DNA of 64,000 bases from JANQQC01 sp965262255 (GTDB lineage Bacteria > Pseudomonadota > Alphaproteobacteria > Caulobacterales > Hyphomonadaceae), in contig OZ253505.1 of the NCBI GenBank assembly GCA_965262255.1, forward strand, positions 1,488,001-1,552,000, in the 5' to 3' direction. A program made the position numbers and the translations under genes. Positions 17,604 to 26,137 of the stretch are shown here, piece by piece (positions within the stretch are counted from its first letter, which is position 1; each line of letters begins with the position of its first letter). The notes beneath the pieces are model-generated. The model searched no databases, was not told the origin of the DNA, and was given only the letters and a program-made list of their open reading frames with translations.

Positions 17604-19490
17604 CTATGAAACAAATTGATTAGCGTGTCTTGGCAAGTTATTTCTTTTCACATGACTAAGTAGCACTGTTAAAGCACTCGGAGTAACGCCCTCTATTCGA
17701 CTAGCTTGCCCCAAGGTTGTAGGTCGTACTGACTCTAGTTTTTCTTTGACTTCGTTCGAAAGTCCATTGATGCCAGAGTAGTTAACCGAACGTGGAATCT
17801 CAAGAGCATCATCTTTCTGTAAGGCGATTACATCTGTCCTTTGTCGTTCAATGTACTTTGCGTACTGGGCTTCAATAGAAAGTTGAGATTTTATCTCCGA
17901 TGGCAGAGATTTAAGCCCCGGCCAAGCTTTTTCTAATTGGTCAAAGTTTATAGTTGGGTAAGACAAGTATTGCAAAGCAGAACGAATTTGGCCGTCTTGA
18001 TTTACCTGCCACCCAGCGGTCGCTGCTTGACTAGAGGTCATAGACAGTTTTTCCATAGTCTCCCGTGCATTATTTAACTTAGTTTGTTTCACGTGAAACA
18101 CTCTTGATCGAGAGCCATCAACTAGCCCCGCCTCAGTACCCTTTGGTGTTAATCTTTGATCAGCGTTATCCGATCGCAACGACAGTCGATATTCGGCACG
18201 GGAGGTAAACATACGATACGGTTCTGTTACTCCATGAGTTACCAGATCGTCGATGAGAACGCCAATATAAGCTTCCGACCGATCAAACGATATTGGATTC
18301 TTCTTTGCTACAAAACGTGAAGCATTTAATCCGGCCACTAAGCCTTGAGCCGCCGCTTCCTCGTAACCCGTAGTTCCGTTTATTTGCCCCGCAAGGAATA
18401 ATCCAGGTAGAACTTCAACTTCAAGGTTTGGTCGCAAAGCACGTGGGTCTACGTAGTCGTACTCTATGGCGTAGCCGTGATGCAGAATCTTAGCGTCTTC
18501 AAGGCCTTGTATGGTTTTGACGAAAGCATCTTGAACTGAAGTCGGCAATGAAGTAGAAATACCGTTAGGGTATATCGTCGAGTCTTCTAATCCTTCCGGC
18601 TCCAGGAATATCTGATGCTTCAGTTTATTAGGAAAACGTTTAATTTTGTCCTCTAAAGAAGGACAATATCTCGGGCCGCGGCCGGCGATCTCACCTGAAT
18701 ACATTGCCGAGAGGTGCAAATTCTTGGATACGATCGCGTAGGTGTCGGCATTAGTCCACGTTATACCACACGAAACTTGAGGCACATCAATCTTGGAATT
18801 AAGGAATGAAAATGGAACAGGTTGATCATCGGCTGGTTGCTCTTCCAATTTACTCCACCGAATCGTATTTCCGTCTAACCGGGCAGGTGTGCCTGTTTTT
18901 AGCCTTCCCATAGGCAATTTCATGGCATATAGGCGATTTGATAGCCCAATGGAAGGTTTCTCTCCTCTGCGACCAGCAGAAACACGCTGATCGCCAATAT
19001 GAATAACACCTTTAAGGAATGTTCCCGTTGTCATAACAACAGCTTTCGCATAATAATATTCTCCGGTGCCGGAGAGTACTCCATTAACTGTTCCGTCTGA
19101 AACTAGTAAGTCTTCCGCTGAATCCTCAATAACAGTTAGGTTTTCGTGATTGAGAATCTCGTATTGCATGTGCTTTCGATATAAAGCACGGTCGATCTGT
19201 GCTCGTGGCCCCCACACAGCGGGGCCTTTCGACTTGTTGAGCATACGGAACTGAATACCTGAAAGATCTGCGACCCGTCCGATTAGTCCGTCCAAAGCGT
19301 CAATCTCTCGTACCAGATGCCCCTTTCCCAAGCCACCAATTGCCGGATTGCACGACATTTCGCCTATAGTGGCGACCTTATGAGTAACAAGTGCTGTTCT
19401 GGCACCTGTTCGAGCGGAAGCCGACGCGGCCTCGCATCCGGCATGTCCGCCGCCTATAACGATGACATCGAATGATCGAGACAACGACAT
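17604..19490 (-). CDS. mnmG: tRNA uridine-34 carboxymethylaminomethyl synthesis enzyme MnmG
   Basis: MnmG (GidA) is the FAD-binding partner of MnmE and modifies the wobble uridine of several tRNAs. The dinucleotide-binding motif VIVIGGGHAGCEAA follows shortly after the start, and the family signature GPRYCPSLEDKI lies near 270. The ATG at 19490 gives 628 residues, close to the standard 629; another ATG at 19505 adds five residues and cannot be excluded, since neither has a clear ribosome-binding site. The gene carries a perfect parS palindrome in the codons for HVKQ. mnmE, the usual upstream neighbour in this class, is not here; 19491-19699 is non-coding and rpmE follows. Confidence 0.96.
   Translation of the reverse strand: MSLSRSFDVIVIGGGHAGCEAASASARTGARTALVTHKVATIGEMSCNPAIGGLGKGHLVREIDALDGLIGRVADLSGIQFRMLNKSKGPAVWGPRAQIDRALYRKHMQYEILNHENLTVIEDSAEDLLVSDGTVNGVLSGTGEYYYAKAVVMTTGTFLKGVIHIGDQRVSAGRRGEKPSIGLSNRLYAMKLPMGRLKTGTPARLDGNTIRWSKLEEQPADDQPVPFSFLNSKIDVPQVSCGITWTNADTYAIVSKNLHLSAMYSGEIAGRGPRYCPSLEDKIKRFPNKLKHQIFLEPEGLEDSTIYPNGISTSLPTSVQDAFVKTIQGLEDAKILHHGYAIEYDYVDPRALRPNLEVEVLPGLFLAGQINGTTGYEEAAAQGLVAGLNASRFVAKKNPISFDRSEAYIGVLIDDLVTHGVTEPYRMFTSRAEYRLSLRSDNADQRLTPKGTEAGLVDGSRSRVFHVKQTKLNNARETMEKLSMTSSQAATAGWQVNQDGQIRSALQYLSYPTINFDQLEKAWPGLKSLPSEIKSQLSIEAQYAKYIERQRTDVIALQKDDALEIPRSVNYSGINGLSNEVKEKLESVRPTTLGQASRIEGVTPSALTVLLSHVKRNNLPRHANQFVS
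18085..18100. promoter_or_regulatory. perfect parS site inside mnmG
   Basis: TGTTTCACGTGAAACA is the canonical 16-bp parS palindrome, with every position matching. ParB-CTP clamps load here and spread. Its presence 2 kb from parAB marks the origin-proximal region of the chromosome. Confidence 0.95.
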
Positions 19491-19699
19491 GAGTTTACAA
19501 GCCATTCAAATAAATTAAAAACAAGCTAAACGAATTGACTAAAACCGGTAACTAGGGGCAGATTCAGCCAAGGCAGGCAATTAAAAGAAATAACTGTTTG
19601 TTTTTACTAACTAATAACAAAATTTGGTGTAGATGGAGTTTTTATTCTATGTTAACCTCGTTAGACTGTTCCTTCGAAAGCGCATAGAACTAGTAAACT

Positions 19700-19918
19700 C
19701 TAAACGTAGCCCTTAAACTTGTCTTTGAATCTCGTCAATCTACCGCCTCGATCTAACAATTGTTGGTTTCCACCAGTCCATGCTGGATGTGTCGTCGGAT
19801 CGATATCTAGAACGAGTCGATCGCCTTCTTTTCCCCAAGTTGAACGAGTTTCAAACTCACTACCATCAGTCATGACGACGGTAATGGTGTGATAGTCAGG
19901 ATGTATATCGGATTTCAT
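19700..19918 (-). CDS. rpmE: 50S ribosomal protein L31
   Basis: The 72-residue protein begins MKSDIHPDYH and contains the family phrases TRSTWGKEG and HPAWTGG, as in the alphaproteobacterial L31 group without the zinc-binding cysteines. It bridges the ribosomal subunits. The ATG at 19918 is preceded by GGAG eight bases upstream; a TTG three bases earlier is in frame but not needed. It is flanked by non-coding DNA on both sides and is probably monocistronic. The DNA upstream belongs to an A+T-rich two-gene insert. Confidence 0.96.
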   Translation of the reverse strand: MKSDIHPDYHTITVVMTDGSEFETRSTWGKEGDRLVLDIDPTTHPAWTGGNQQLLDRGGRLTRFKDKFKGYV

Positions 19919-20014
19919 CAATTGTACTCCAAAGTATTAAGAATCTGAAACTTTCTATATAGGATATTCACCGGAATTGCAAGTGTCATGTGTTGAAAGC
20001 AGCCAAGAACTAGT

Positions 20015-20689
20015 CTATAGAGACGGAGATCTCCAATTGAGGTGTAATTCACTTGCCCATTGTTCAGAAAGAGTACCAAGGTCATAACTCTCGTTTTTGA
20101 AAATTGATTGGTGTTTTGTCACCAAACTGGCATCAATAAAATTAAGGAAAATGAATCTAAAAAAACGTCTTACGTCCAACCCACCGCGTAATGCAATTCG
20201 GCAATCTGGTGAAATCAGAGTAAGATGGCTTTCTGGGTGAGCCTCGAACTCTCCATCTTTTTCATAATCGAATCGTATTCTGGATCTAAGAAGTATATTC
20301 CTATTATTCTCACGAGATTCCAGAATCTTATTCGAGTAGACTTCAGGTTCAGTTACGACATTGTCAAAGATCGGTGATGGAATATAGCAGTATCTATGAG
20401 ATACAATATTTCTACTCCTTAAACTATAGCTAATTTGAACTAATCCGCCATCACACAACATTAATCCGTAGTTTTCTGTCTCTAAATCCTCAAAATATTT
20501 TTGTAAAGAATTATCATTGCTGTAGTCCTTATCAATTTTGTACTCACCGCAAGAAATTATATCTAAATCTTTAACTCTTACTTTCCGTGGTGACTTATAT
20601 CGAATGACGAGTCCAGATTCGTATAAAGCGGTTATAAACATATTCAGAGCAGTTATCTTCACTTTTGTTTTTTCCTTATGATGCGACAA
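20015..20689 (-). CDS. DUF2290-like protein, partner of helicase
   Basis: The 224-residue product resembles the DUF2290 family by the arrangement RFDYEKDGEFEAHPESHLTL (near 140-159), then a cleaved pattern of CRIALRGG and RRFFRFIFLNF (near 167-187). The call is from memory and tentative. The start is TTG at 20689, overlapping the helicase stop by 14 bp; an internal ATG at 20641 would shorten it by 16 residues. The overlap means the two proteins are made together. Members of this family are often next to superfamily I helicases, which suggests a two-component defence or repair module. No catalytic motif is visible. The A+T content is clearly higher than that of neighbouring core genes, a sign of transfer. 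Confidence 0.6.
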   Translation of the reverse strand: MSHHKEKTKVKITALNMFITALYESGLVIRYKSPRKVRVKDLDIISCGEYKIDKDYSNDNSLQKYFEDLETENYGLMLCDGGLVQISYSLRSRNIVSHRYCYIPSPIFDNVVTEPEVYSNKILESRENNRNILLRSRIRFDYEKDGEFEAHPESHLTLISPDCRIALRGGLDVRRFFRFIFLNFIDASLVTKHQSIFKNESYDLGTLSEQWASELHLNWRSPSL

Positions 20690-22772
20690 CTAATAGTTCT
20701 TCTTTTAGCTCAACAGGTAATTCGTCAGCAGTTACTTCGTTGTTAAACAGCTTTAGTAAAAATTTTTCATTTTGCTTTCTAGAATTTTTTTCTTCATCAA
20801 ATTGTGTTCTAATTTTTTCCAACGCACTTTCCGAGGGATATTGAAAGTTTAAATTAAAATTGTTCTTTTTCATAATTTTGAATTCATTTTCTAGTTTCTC
20901 CATATACCTTCCAACACCGGTGACGCGAACCCACCCTAGGGATCTCGTTAATGCAGTGTAAAGAATGTTTCGCTTTTTATTTGAGAAATTGTTTGTTAAG
21001 CAATACTCTGCACCGTATAAATAAACTATGGGTGCTTCAATCGCTCTAGCACGATATATATCAGATATGGCTATAGAATTTTTTTCGAAAAAATTCTCTA
21101 GACTTGATATAACCATTGGCGCATGTAGTCCAAAGTCAAACGCACCTAGCACTTTTGTTAATTCATAATACTCATCCTTGAAATTAAGGGTGTTCGTGAT
21201 AACTATTACAATATCCTCCGGCTCGACTTCGTCATTTTGTAAGTTTGAAAGTATTTGATCTCGTATCCAATTTCGTTCCTGTTTTTTTGAGTGAAATGTT
21301 TTGAAAAGAACCGACTTATCAATTTCTATTGAATTTTCGAAGTATAACGGGACTGAACTTTTTTTTCTTTTTAAAGATACCATCTTTCCACTTTCAACTT
21401 GACCGTCTTTACTACAGTAACCCAAATCGTTCCAAGGACTTGGTTGATCAAAAAAATTGACTATTCCTCCCTCGTTGTAGATTCCGAAATCTAATGCGTG
21501 AGCTAAGCTGATTATCCATGGAGGGCTTCGGTAGCATACGTTTAAAGTTATATCTTGAGTAGGAGCAACACTAGCGGTTGACCTAATATCCATCAAGTTA
21601 GTTGTATTAGGCTTAAACAAAATTTCTGGCGATTTTATATTTTTGTTGTTTAGGCTTTGTATTTCGTCGAAAGCGTAAATTACCCGCTTCGGTGATCGAG
21701 TCGAATAGTTGACCATATCGAAAAAGGACTGAGGTAAGTCTTGAGCTTCATCAATTAGAACAACATCATATATACAAGGTAAACTCTTGGTATCGTTATC
21801 CGAAATCAGTTGTTCACATACGATACCAAGAGCGTCAGATACACCATACTTAGATTTAGCTTCAGAAAAATTCATAGGTCGTCTTTCTAGCAATGTACAG
21901 ATTTCAAAATATACTCCTTTGGAGGAAAGATTTCCCCAAGCCTGCATAATCGTTAGTTTTTCCCAGTTTGGATCCTCGTTCTTGTATTCAAACGTAAAAC
22001 GCCGGACTAAGTTTTTGAATTGTTGGTACAAAGACCAACTATGAAAGGTAACTAGAATTCTCCAATCAGGGTTCGACATGTGAAGAAGAGCAGCTTTTAG
22101 CGCTAGGACCATCGTCTTCCCGGTTCCTGCTATTCCACGAATTCTTTGAGGGCCGTCACATAATTCTATTGCAGCTTTTTTTTGAGCGTAATCTAGATTA
22201 AAAACTTTCTTTTCAATTTTTTGTAGAATTGAGCCTATAGAACCTTTTGATCCGACATGATTTCTGTTAATTGAGGGGTGTAAAGAACTTGTCTTCTGAA
22301 TGAATGCGTTCAAGTGTCGGTAAAGTTCCTCGGAGAGGATTTCATCAGGCTTCAGCTGTTGGTGCAAATCTCCGAAAGTGCAGAACAGTGTCCCATCGTC
22401 AAACTCCTTTGATGACTCTTGGTGCAAACTAAGAATTTTAAGTTGCAAGGCTAGTCCTCTTCCAGATCGCATTTCTGGACGTGCTAGCATTCTAGTAACC
22501 AGAGCGGAATAGATGAACTCTTGATGAGCGATCACATCCTGTTCTACCTCCTGCATTGGATGACTATAATGGCTGAGATCAAAAACAGTTAATCCAAACT
22601 TTCTCGAAGAAAATAGTGCGTCAATACGTAGGTGCCGTCCTTCAAAAGGAAACACGGGGTAACCAAAATACAGAGTACCCTCAGAAGAAATTGTTCTCAT
22701 TTCAGCTACAAGCTGCTGTTCTAACTTGCAGTCTCCCGTTCTACTACGCACGATTTCAAGTTCTTGGGTCAT
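20676..22772 (-). CDS. superfamily I helicase with N-terminal NERD-like domain
   Basis: Of 698 residues, the first about 140 resemble nuclease-related (NERD-type) domains: LYFGYPVFPFEGRHLRIDALFSS-like strand order near 34-56 with a conserved Asp, then FGLTVFDLSH. The helicase follows with Walker A IAGTGKT (near 215), DEAQDLPQSF (near 341) and the C-terminal NILYTALTRSLGWVRVTG motif (near 632). Superfamily I helicases with NERD domains occur in anti-phage islands. The ATG at 22772 has GGAG ten bases upstream. The gene overlaps the DUF2290-like gene and sits between rpmE and the suhB-like gene, a conserved spot used here as an insertion site. It is strongly A+T-rich compared with its neighbours. 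Confidence 0.8.
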   Translation of the reverse strand: MTQELEIVRSRTGDCKLEQQLVAEMRTISSEGTLYFGYPVFPFEGRHLRIDALFSSRKFGLTVFDLSHYSHPMQEVEQDVIAHQEFIYSALVTRMLARPEMRSGRGLALQLKILSLHQESSKEFDDGTLFCTFGDLHQQLKPDEILSEELYRHLNAFIQKTSSLHPSINRNHVGSKGSIGSILQKIEKKVFNLDYAQKKAAIELCDGPQRIRGIAGTGKTMVLALKAALLHMSNPDWRILVTFHSWSLYQQFKNLVRRFTFEYKNEDPNWEKLTIMQAWGNLSSKGVYFEICTLLERRPMNFSEAKSKYGVSDALGIVCEQLISDNDTKSLPCIYDVVLIDEAQDLPQSFFDMVNYSTRSPKRVIYAFDEIQSLNNKNIKSPEILFKPNTTNLMDIRSTASVAPTQDITLNVCYRSPPWIISLAHALDFGIYNEGGIVNFFDQPSPWNDLGYCSKDGQVESGKMVSLKRKKSSVPLYFENSIEIDKSVLFKTFHSKKQERNWIRDQILSNLQNDEVEPEDIVIVITNTLNFKDEYYELTKVLGAFDFGLHAPMVISSLENFFEKNSIAISDIYRARAIEAPIVYLYGAEYCLTNNFSNKKRNILYTALTRSLGWVRVTGVGRYMEKLENEFKIMKKNNFNLNFQYPSESALEKIRTQFDEEKNSRKQNEKFLLKLFNNEVTADELPVELKEELLVVAS

Positions 22773-22936
22773 TAGGGAATTACTCCGTTTGTCATAGTGA
22801 CTAATTCAGAATAAGGCATGTGTTGTAAAAAATCAAATAAAAAGAAGAGTAATTTGTTGCGTGATCGGGAATTTGTATATGATTTCGTTGTGTTTGAAGA
22901 ATGGTACAGTTAGCCAAGTGTCCTTTACTGATCTCT

Positions 22937-23752
22937 TCAGTGTTTAGTAGGCAATGACCGAGCATAGGTCAAGCGGGATTTGATTAGGGGCACTAAGTGT
23001 TCGTTCGAAGAAAGGATAATTTCCGATTTTTTAGACTCTTTATTCTCTATGTCTATGATCATTCCTCCTGCCTCTTCAATCATTACAATTCCTGCCGCGA
23101 TATTGCTCAAATCTACATCTCGTCCCCAAAAACCGTCAATTCTTCCAGCGGCAATGTACACTAGATCAAGTGAAACGGAGCCACTTAGCCTCATGTTACC
23201 GCAGGCCGGAAGAACACACACCAATTCGTTCCAATGAGTTTTGGACAGAGGTTCGACGGAACCTTTCGGAGTAACTAACGTTGCTAAGGTCGCAACTTTA
23301 AGATCTTTGCGCCCCGATACCCATAACTTTTTTCGATCAATCCAAGCACCGCGTCCACGCTCCGCCCAGAACAGTTCGTTACGAATAACATCGTAAACCA
23401 CTCCCGTCAGGAGCTTTCCTTCTCGTTCTAGGGCGATTGAGACGGCGAAGTGTGGGTGGGCGTGAAGGAAATTTAAAGTGCCACTGAGCGCATCAACAAT
23501 AAATCTATTGGTTTTGTCTGTTCCATCAATAACTCCTTGTTCTTTCATAACAAAGCCATAGCCAGGTCGCCCCTTGTTAAGCTGACTTTCTATGATTTTT
23601 TCAGCGCGCAGAGTCGCCTTGTAAACGAAGTCCTCAGGAATCTTATCCGACACCTGCAGATGTTCGATCTCATAGAAATCTCGTGCCAATGATCGCCCAG
23701 CCGCCCGTGCGGCAGTGATCATGACATTTCCGACAGGCGAGGGAACAGACAT
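22937..23752 (-). CDS. SuhB/inositol-monophosphatase-like pseudoenzyme
   Basis: The 271-residue protein aligns throughout with alphaproteobacterial inositol monophosphatases (SuhB). Several metal-binding residues are replaced, however: the ADxxAE motif reads KATLRAE (Asp to Thr), the DPLDGT motif reads DALSGT (second Asp to Ser), and the WDxAAG motif reads LSNIAAG (Asp to Asn). The GEE motif reads KEQ. The fold residues around them are kept (TLNFLHAHPHFAVSIALERE-like region, 92-112). The enzyme has probably lost phosphatase activity. E. coli SuhB also acts as a transcription antitermination factor without needing catalysis, so retention for such a role is a reasonable inference. It lies two bases after efp and is surely co-transcribed. 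Confidence 0.88.
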   Translation of the reverse strand: MSVPSPVGNVMITAARAAGRSLARDFYEIEHLQVSDKIPEDFVYKATLRAEKIIESQLNKGRPGYGFVMKEQGVIDGTDKTNRFIVDALSGTLNFLHAHPHFAVSIALEREGKLLTGVVYDVIRNELFWAERGRGAWIDRKKLWVSGRKDLKVATLATLVTPKGSVEPLSKTHWNELVCVLPACGNMRLSGSVSLDLVYIAAGRIDGFWGRDVDLSNIAAGIVMIEEAGGMIIDIENKESKKSEIILSSNEHLVPLIKSRLTYARSLPTKH

Positions 23753-23754
23753 CG

Positions 23755-24321
23755 CTAATCAGAACGTTTAAGGTATGTCGAACTTTCCGTCTGAACGACA
23801 ATTTTCTCGCCAACATTTACGAACGGTGGCACCATGACTCTTAATCCGTTTTCGCAAACAGCAGGTTTAAAGCTTCCTGCAGCGGTTTGTCCTTTGATAA
23901 CCGGTTCAGTTTCGGAGACGACCAGGGTCACTTGTTCCGGTAATTCAACTCCGATAGGTTTTTCCTCGTGGAACTCTATCTGAACTTCCATGCCGTCCAG
24001 AAGAAACTGTCCTTGACCTCCGATAAAGTCGCGAGCAATAGCGATTTGGTCGAAGGATTCTTGATCCATAAAATTGTAGGAATCGTCATCAGCGAAAAGA
24101 AACTGGTGCGGTTTTTGTTCTAATCTAACACGTTCTACCGTTGCGGTGGAACGAAATCGTTCATTAAGTTTTGAACCGTTAAGCAAGTTGCGTAACTCAA
24201 CCTGATTGAAAGCTCCTCCCTTGCCGGGCTTGACGGAGTTGCATTTGACTGCCCGCCAAATACTTCCCTGATGCTCTATTACGACACCGGGTTTAATCTC
24301 ATTTCCATTAATTTTTACCAT
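23755..24321 (-). CDS. efp: translation elongation factor P
   Basis: EF-P rescues ribosomes stalled at polyproline. The 188 residues contain the three OB-like domains in order. The loop KPGKGGAF places Lys 34 at its tip, the residue that is beta-lysylated in many proteobacteria. AGGAA lies seven bases before the ATG. The gene follows thiE (52-bp gap) and precedes the suhB-like gene (2-bp gap), an order seen in other alphaproteobacteria. The modifying enzymes EpmA/EpmB are not in the window. Confidence 0.97.
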   Translation of the reverse strand: MVKINGNEIKPGVVIEHQGSIWRAVKCNSVKPGKGGAFNQVELRNLLNGSKLNERFRSTATVERVRLEQKPHQFLFADDDSYNFMDQESFDQIAIARDFIGGQGQFLLDGMEVQIEFHEEKPIGVELPEQVTLVVSETEPVIKGQTAAGSFKPAVCENGLRVMVPPFVNVGEKIVVQTESSTYLKRSD

Positions 24322-24373
24322 GGTTGTGTTCCTTTTCTAGACTGACGCGAAAAGCCTGAATGAGCGTCTAGGG

Positions 24374-25045
24374 TTACGACTTATATAGTTCGTCAAATAG
24401 AATATTAAACTCTTTGATGGCTTGCGCTGGCCCAACAGGATGATTCCAAACGCCCCCGCTTGTAGCAATAAAGTCTGCTCCGGCTTCTACCAACGGTCGA
24501 GCATTTGTCGAAGTAATTCCGCCGATTGCTACACAAGGAAGCTCCATAATTTCTTGCCACCACGTTAGAATTTCTATACTCGCAGGGGTAGTATTGGTTT
24601 TCGTGTTCGACGAAAAAAAACTTCCAAATGCAACGTAATCGGCTCCTGCTTCGCCTGCTTCCATACCAATGTGGCGCGACTGTTTACATGTAGCACCAAC
24701 GATCTTTCCCTCGCCTAAAATTCTTCTAGCCTCTTTGACCGAAGGATCCTCTAAACCAACGTGTACGCCGTCTGCTCCTAACTCATCTGCAGTTTCGGGG
24801 CAGTCATTGATAATTACGTCGATTTCTCTTTGCTTCAAGGGTTCAAGCAAAGCATTTGCAACGGAGTAAGTGGCTTGTTTATCAAAATCGCCGGACAAAG
24901 TCTTCATTCGTATTTGAAGACAAGCAACGTCGTCTGCACTTATGAACTCGAGAAGATTATCGCGAAAAAGAAGTGGATCCTCAATGTGCGGGGGTGTGAT
25001 CAGGTAGAGTTTAGTTCTTGGGCGACTTGTAAATTCAATATTCAT
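24374..25045 (-). CDS. thiE: thiamine-phosphate synthase
   Basis: ThiE joins the pyrimidine and thiazole phosphates in vitamin B1 synthesis. The 223-residue TIM barrel shows LQIRMKTLSGDF (family LRxK position near 43-54), INDCPETADELGADGVHVGLED (diphosphate-binding loop near 98-119) and VAIGGITSTNARPLVEAGAD (near 170-189). Length is normal. The LR-K motif reads QIRMK, a modest deviation. It is the first gene of thiE-efp-suhB-like; a 1.1-kb non-coding gap with a MITE separates it from fba. Confidence 0.85.
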   Translation of the reverse strand: MNIEFTSRPRTKLYLITPPHIEDPLLFRDNLLEFISADDVACLQIRMKTLSGDFDKQATYSVANALLEPLKQREIDVIINDCPETADELGADGVHVGLEDPSVKEARRILGEGKIVGATCKQSRHIGMEAGEAGADYVAFGSFFSSNTKTNTTPASIEILTWWQEIMELPCVAIGGITSTNARPLVEAGADFIATSGGVWNHPVGPAQAIKEFNILFDELYKS

Positions 25046-25251
25046 ATAGGGCCATTAAAGTTGAGTTAAGCAATCAGAGGAAGTAGTCTTTCAGCACCAG
25101 ATGAGACTAAGCTATAAAGAGCAATTTTGTCCTTTCGGTGATGGCAGTATGAGGATCAAACCTCGCACTAGAGCATGATCGTAAATTATGCGGTGTCTTT
25201 CTTGTTTGAATCGAATTGGACAATTTGGAATTATACGGAAGAGGTTGTTAG

Positions 25252-25298
25252 AACCCGAAGCAACCGGCGTCACTAAGGGCATCTTTGCTGTTCGGGTT
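25252..25298. other. long-loop hairpin
   Basis: AACCCGAA at 25252-25259 pairs with TTCGGGTT at 25291-25298, and the inner GCAA/TTGC extends the stem across a two-base bulge. Only a short A/T run follows. It could be an intrinsic structure at the end or start of a transcript, or part of a small RNA. Confidence 0.3.
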
Positions 25299-25432
25299 TC
25301 GCGGTTCTATTTAAAAAGTTGTTGCTTTCCGAATTTTAGTTAGATTACCAATAATCATTATAGCATACTACAGCACTTGGGCAGATAACCCGCAATTTTT
25401 ATTGATTCTGCTAGTTCATCATTGATATCTAA

Positions 25433-25654
25433 GAGGCTAAACGAAAAAGGATGAAATTACGTATTCTCGAAGTGCAGGAAACTGAATGTCCACTCAAACA
25501 GGAAAAGTTTAAGTAGTTTAGAATGAAATTATGGGGTTTTGAGAAAATTTTTCGAGGTTTTCTGACGGTACTCCTACGTTCGGTAGCAAATCTCGCCACG
25601 ATTACGCTGAACTAATGCACGAAGTTTGCTGGCGGCAATTTTTCGTTTAGCCTC
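25433..25654 (+). mobile_element. MITE-like element, copy 1 (222 bp)
   Basis: The ends are exact inverted repeats: GAGGCTAAACGAAAAA on the left and its complement on the right (ending TTTTTCGTTTAGCCTC). A direct TAA flanks both sides (25430-25432 and 25655-25657), a 3-bp target duplication. There is no coding capacity. Copy 2 (55992-56212) is similar along its whole length in the same orientation. GAG ends and TNA duplications are what I recall for the IS1031 subgroup of the IS5 family, so an IS5-type transposase probably mobilised it; none is in the window. Confidence 0.85.
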
Positions 25655-26137
25655 TAAGAGCATTTTCCGAACAAGTAACCCATTTTCTTCTACCTGTACG
25701 CCTTTACTGTTAATAAAACAACCCGTGAATCGAAACAACTAGAATGAAAAATGCTCTAGTGTCAGAATAAGTTGAACACGGCATTGCTTTGAACAGCTAT
25801 CAACCGTTTGAGACTGTCGCATAATGTTGAAACCACCCGACTTGTCGTGGTTTTTTTGTCAATTCAGTCGGTAGTTAGTCGGATTTTGGAGAAAAACAAG
25901 ATGAACTGTTTGGATTTCCGGAGAATTATATCGCTCCTTCGAATTACGCAACAGGCTCAGTGCATAAAGTTAAGAGACGGTGCGACTGTTACGAAAAATC
26001 TAGACAAATGAAGGTGTACAAAAGTTACGATTCTATATCCGGCTTGCGTCCCGAAATCCAACTTGCTAGCCGTAAAATAGGCAAAAATCTATGGAGGTAT
26101 GTGCGACGATTCTATTTCGCAAATGTCTTACAGTCGT

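Larger units (their letters stand above)
25046..26137. other. 1.1-kb non-coding region with a MITE-like element
   Basis: Between thiE and fba there is no credible gene: the short open frames have no ribosome-binding site and no recognisable motif. The region contains a hairpin (25252-25298) and a 222-bp MITE-like element (25433-25654). The inverted pair AGAGCATTTT/AAAATGCTCT lies just beyond the element. The rest shows nothing I can name. Confidence 0.6.

Noticed and set aside
25046..26137. tRNA or integrase attachment site next to the accessory islands
   Set aside because: No T-loop (GGTTCGA-type) plus acceptor pairing was seen here or in the other large gaps, and no integrase gene is in the window.
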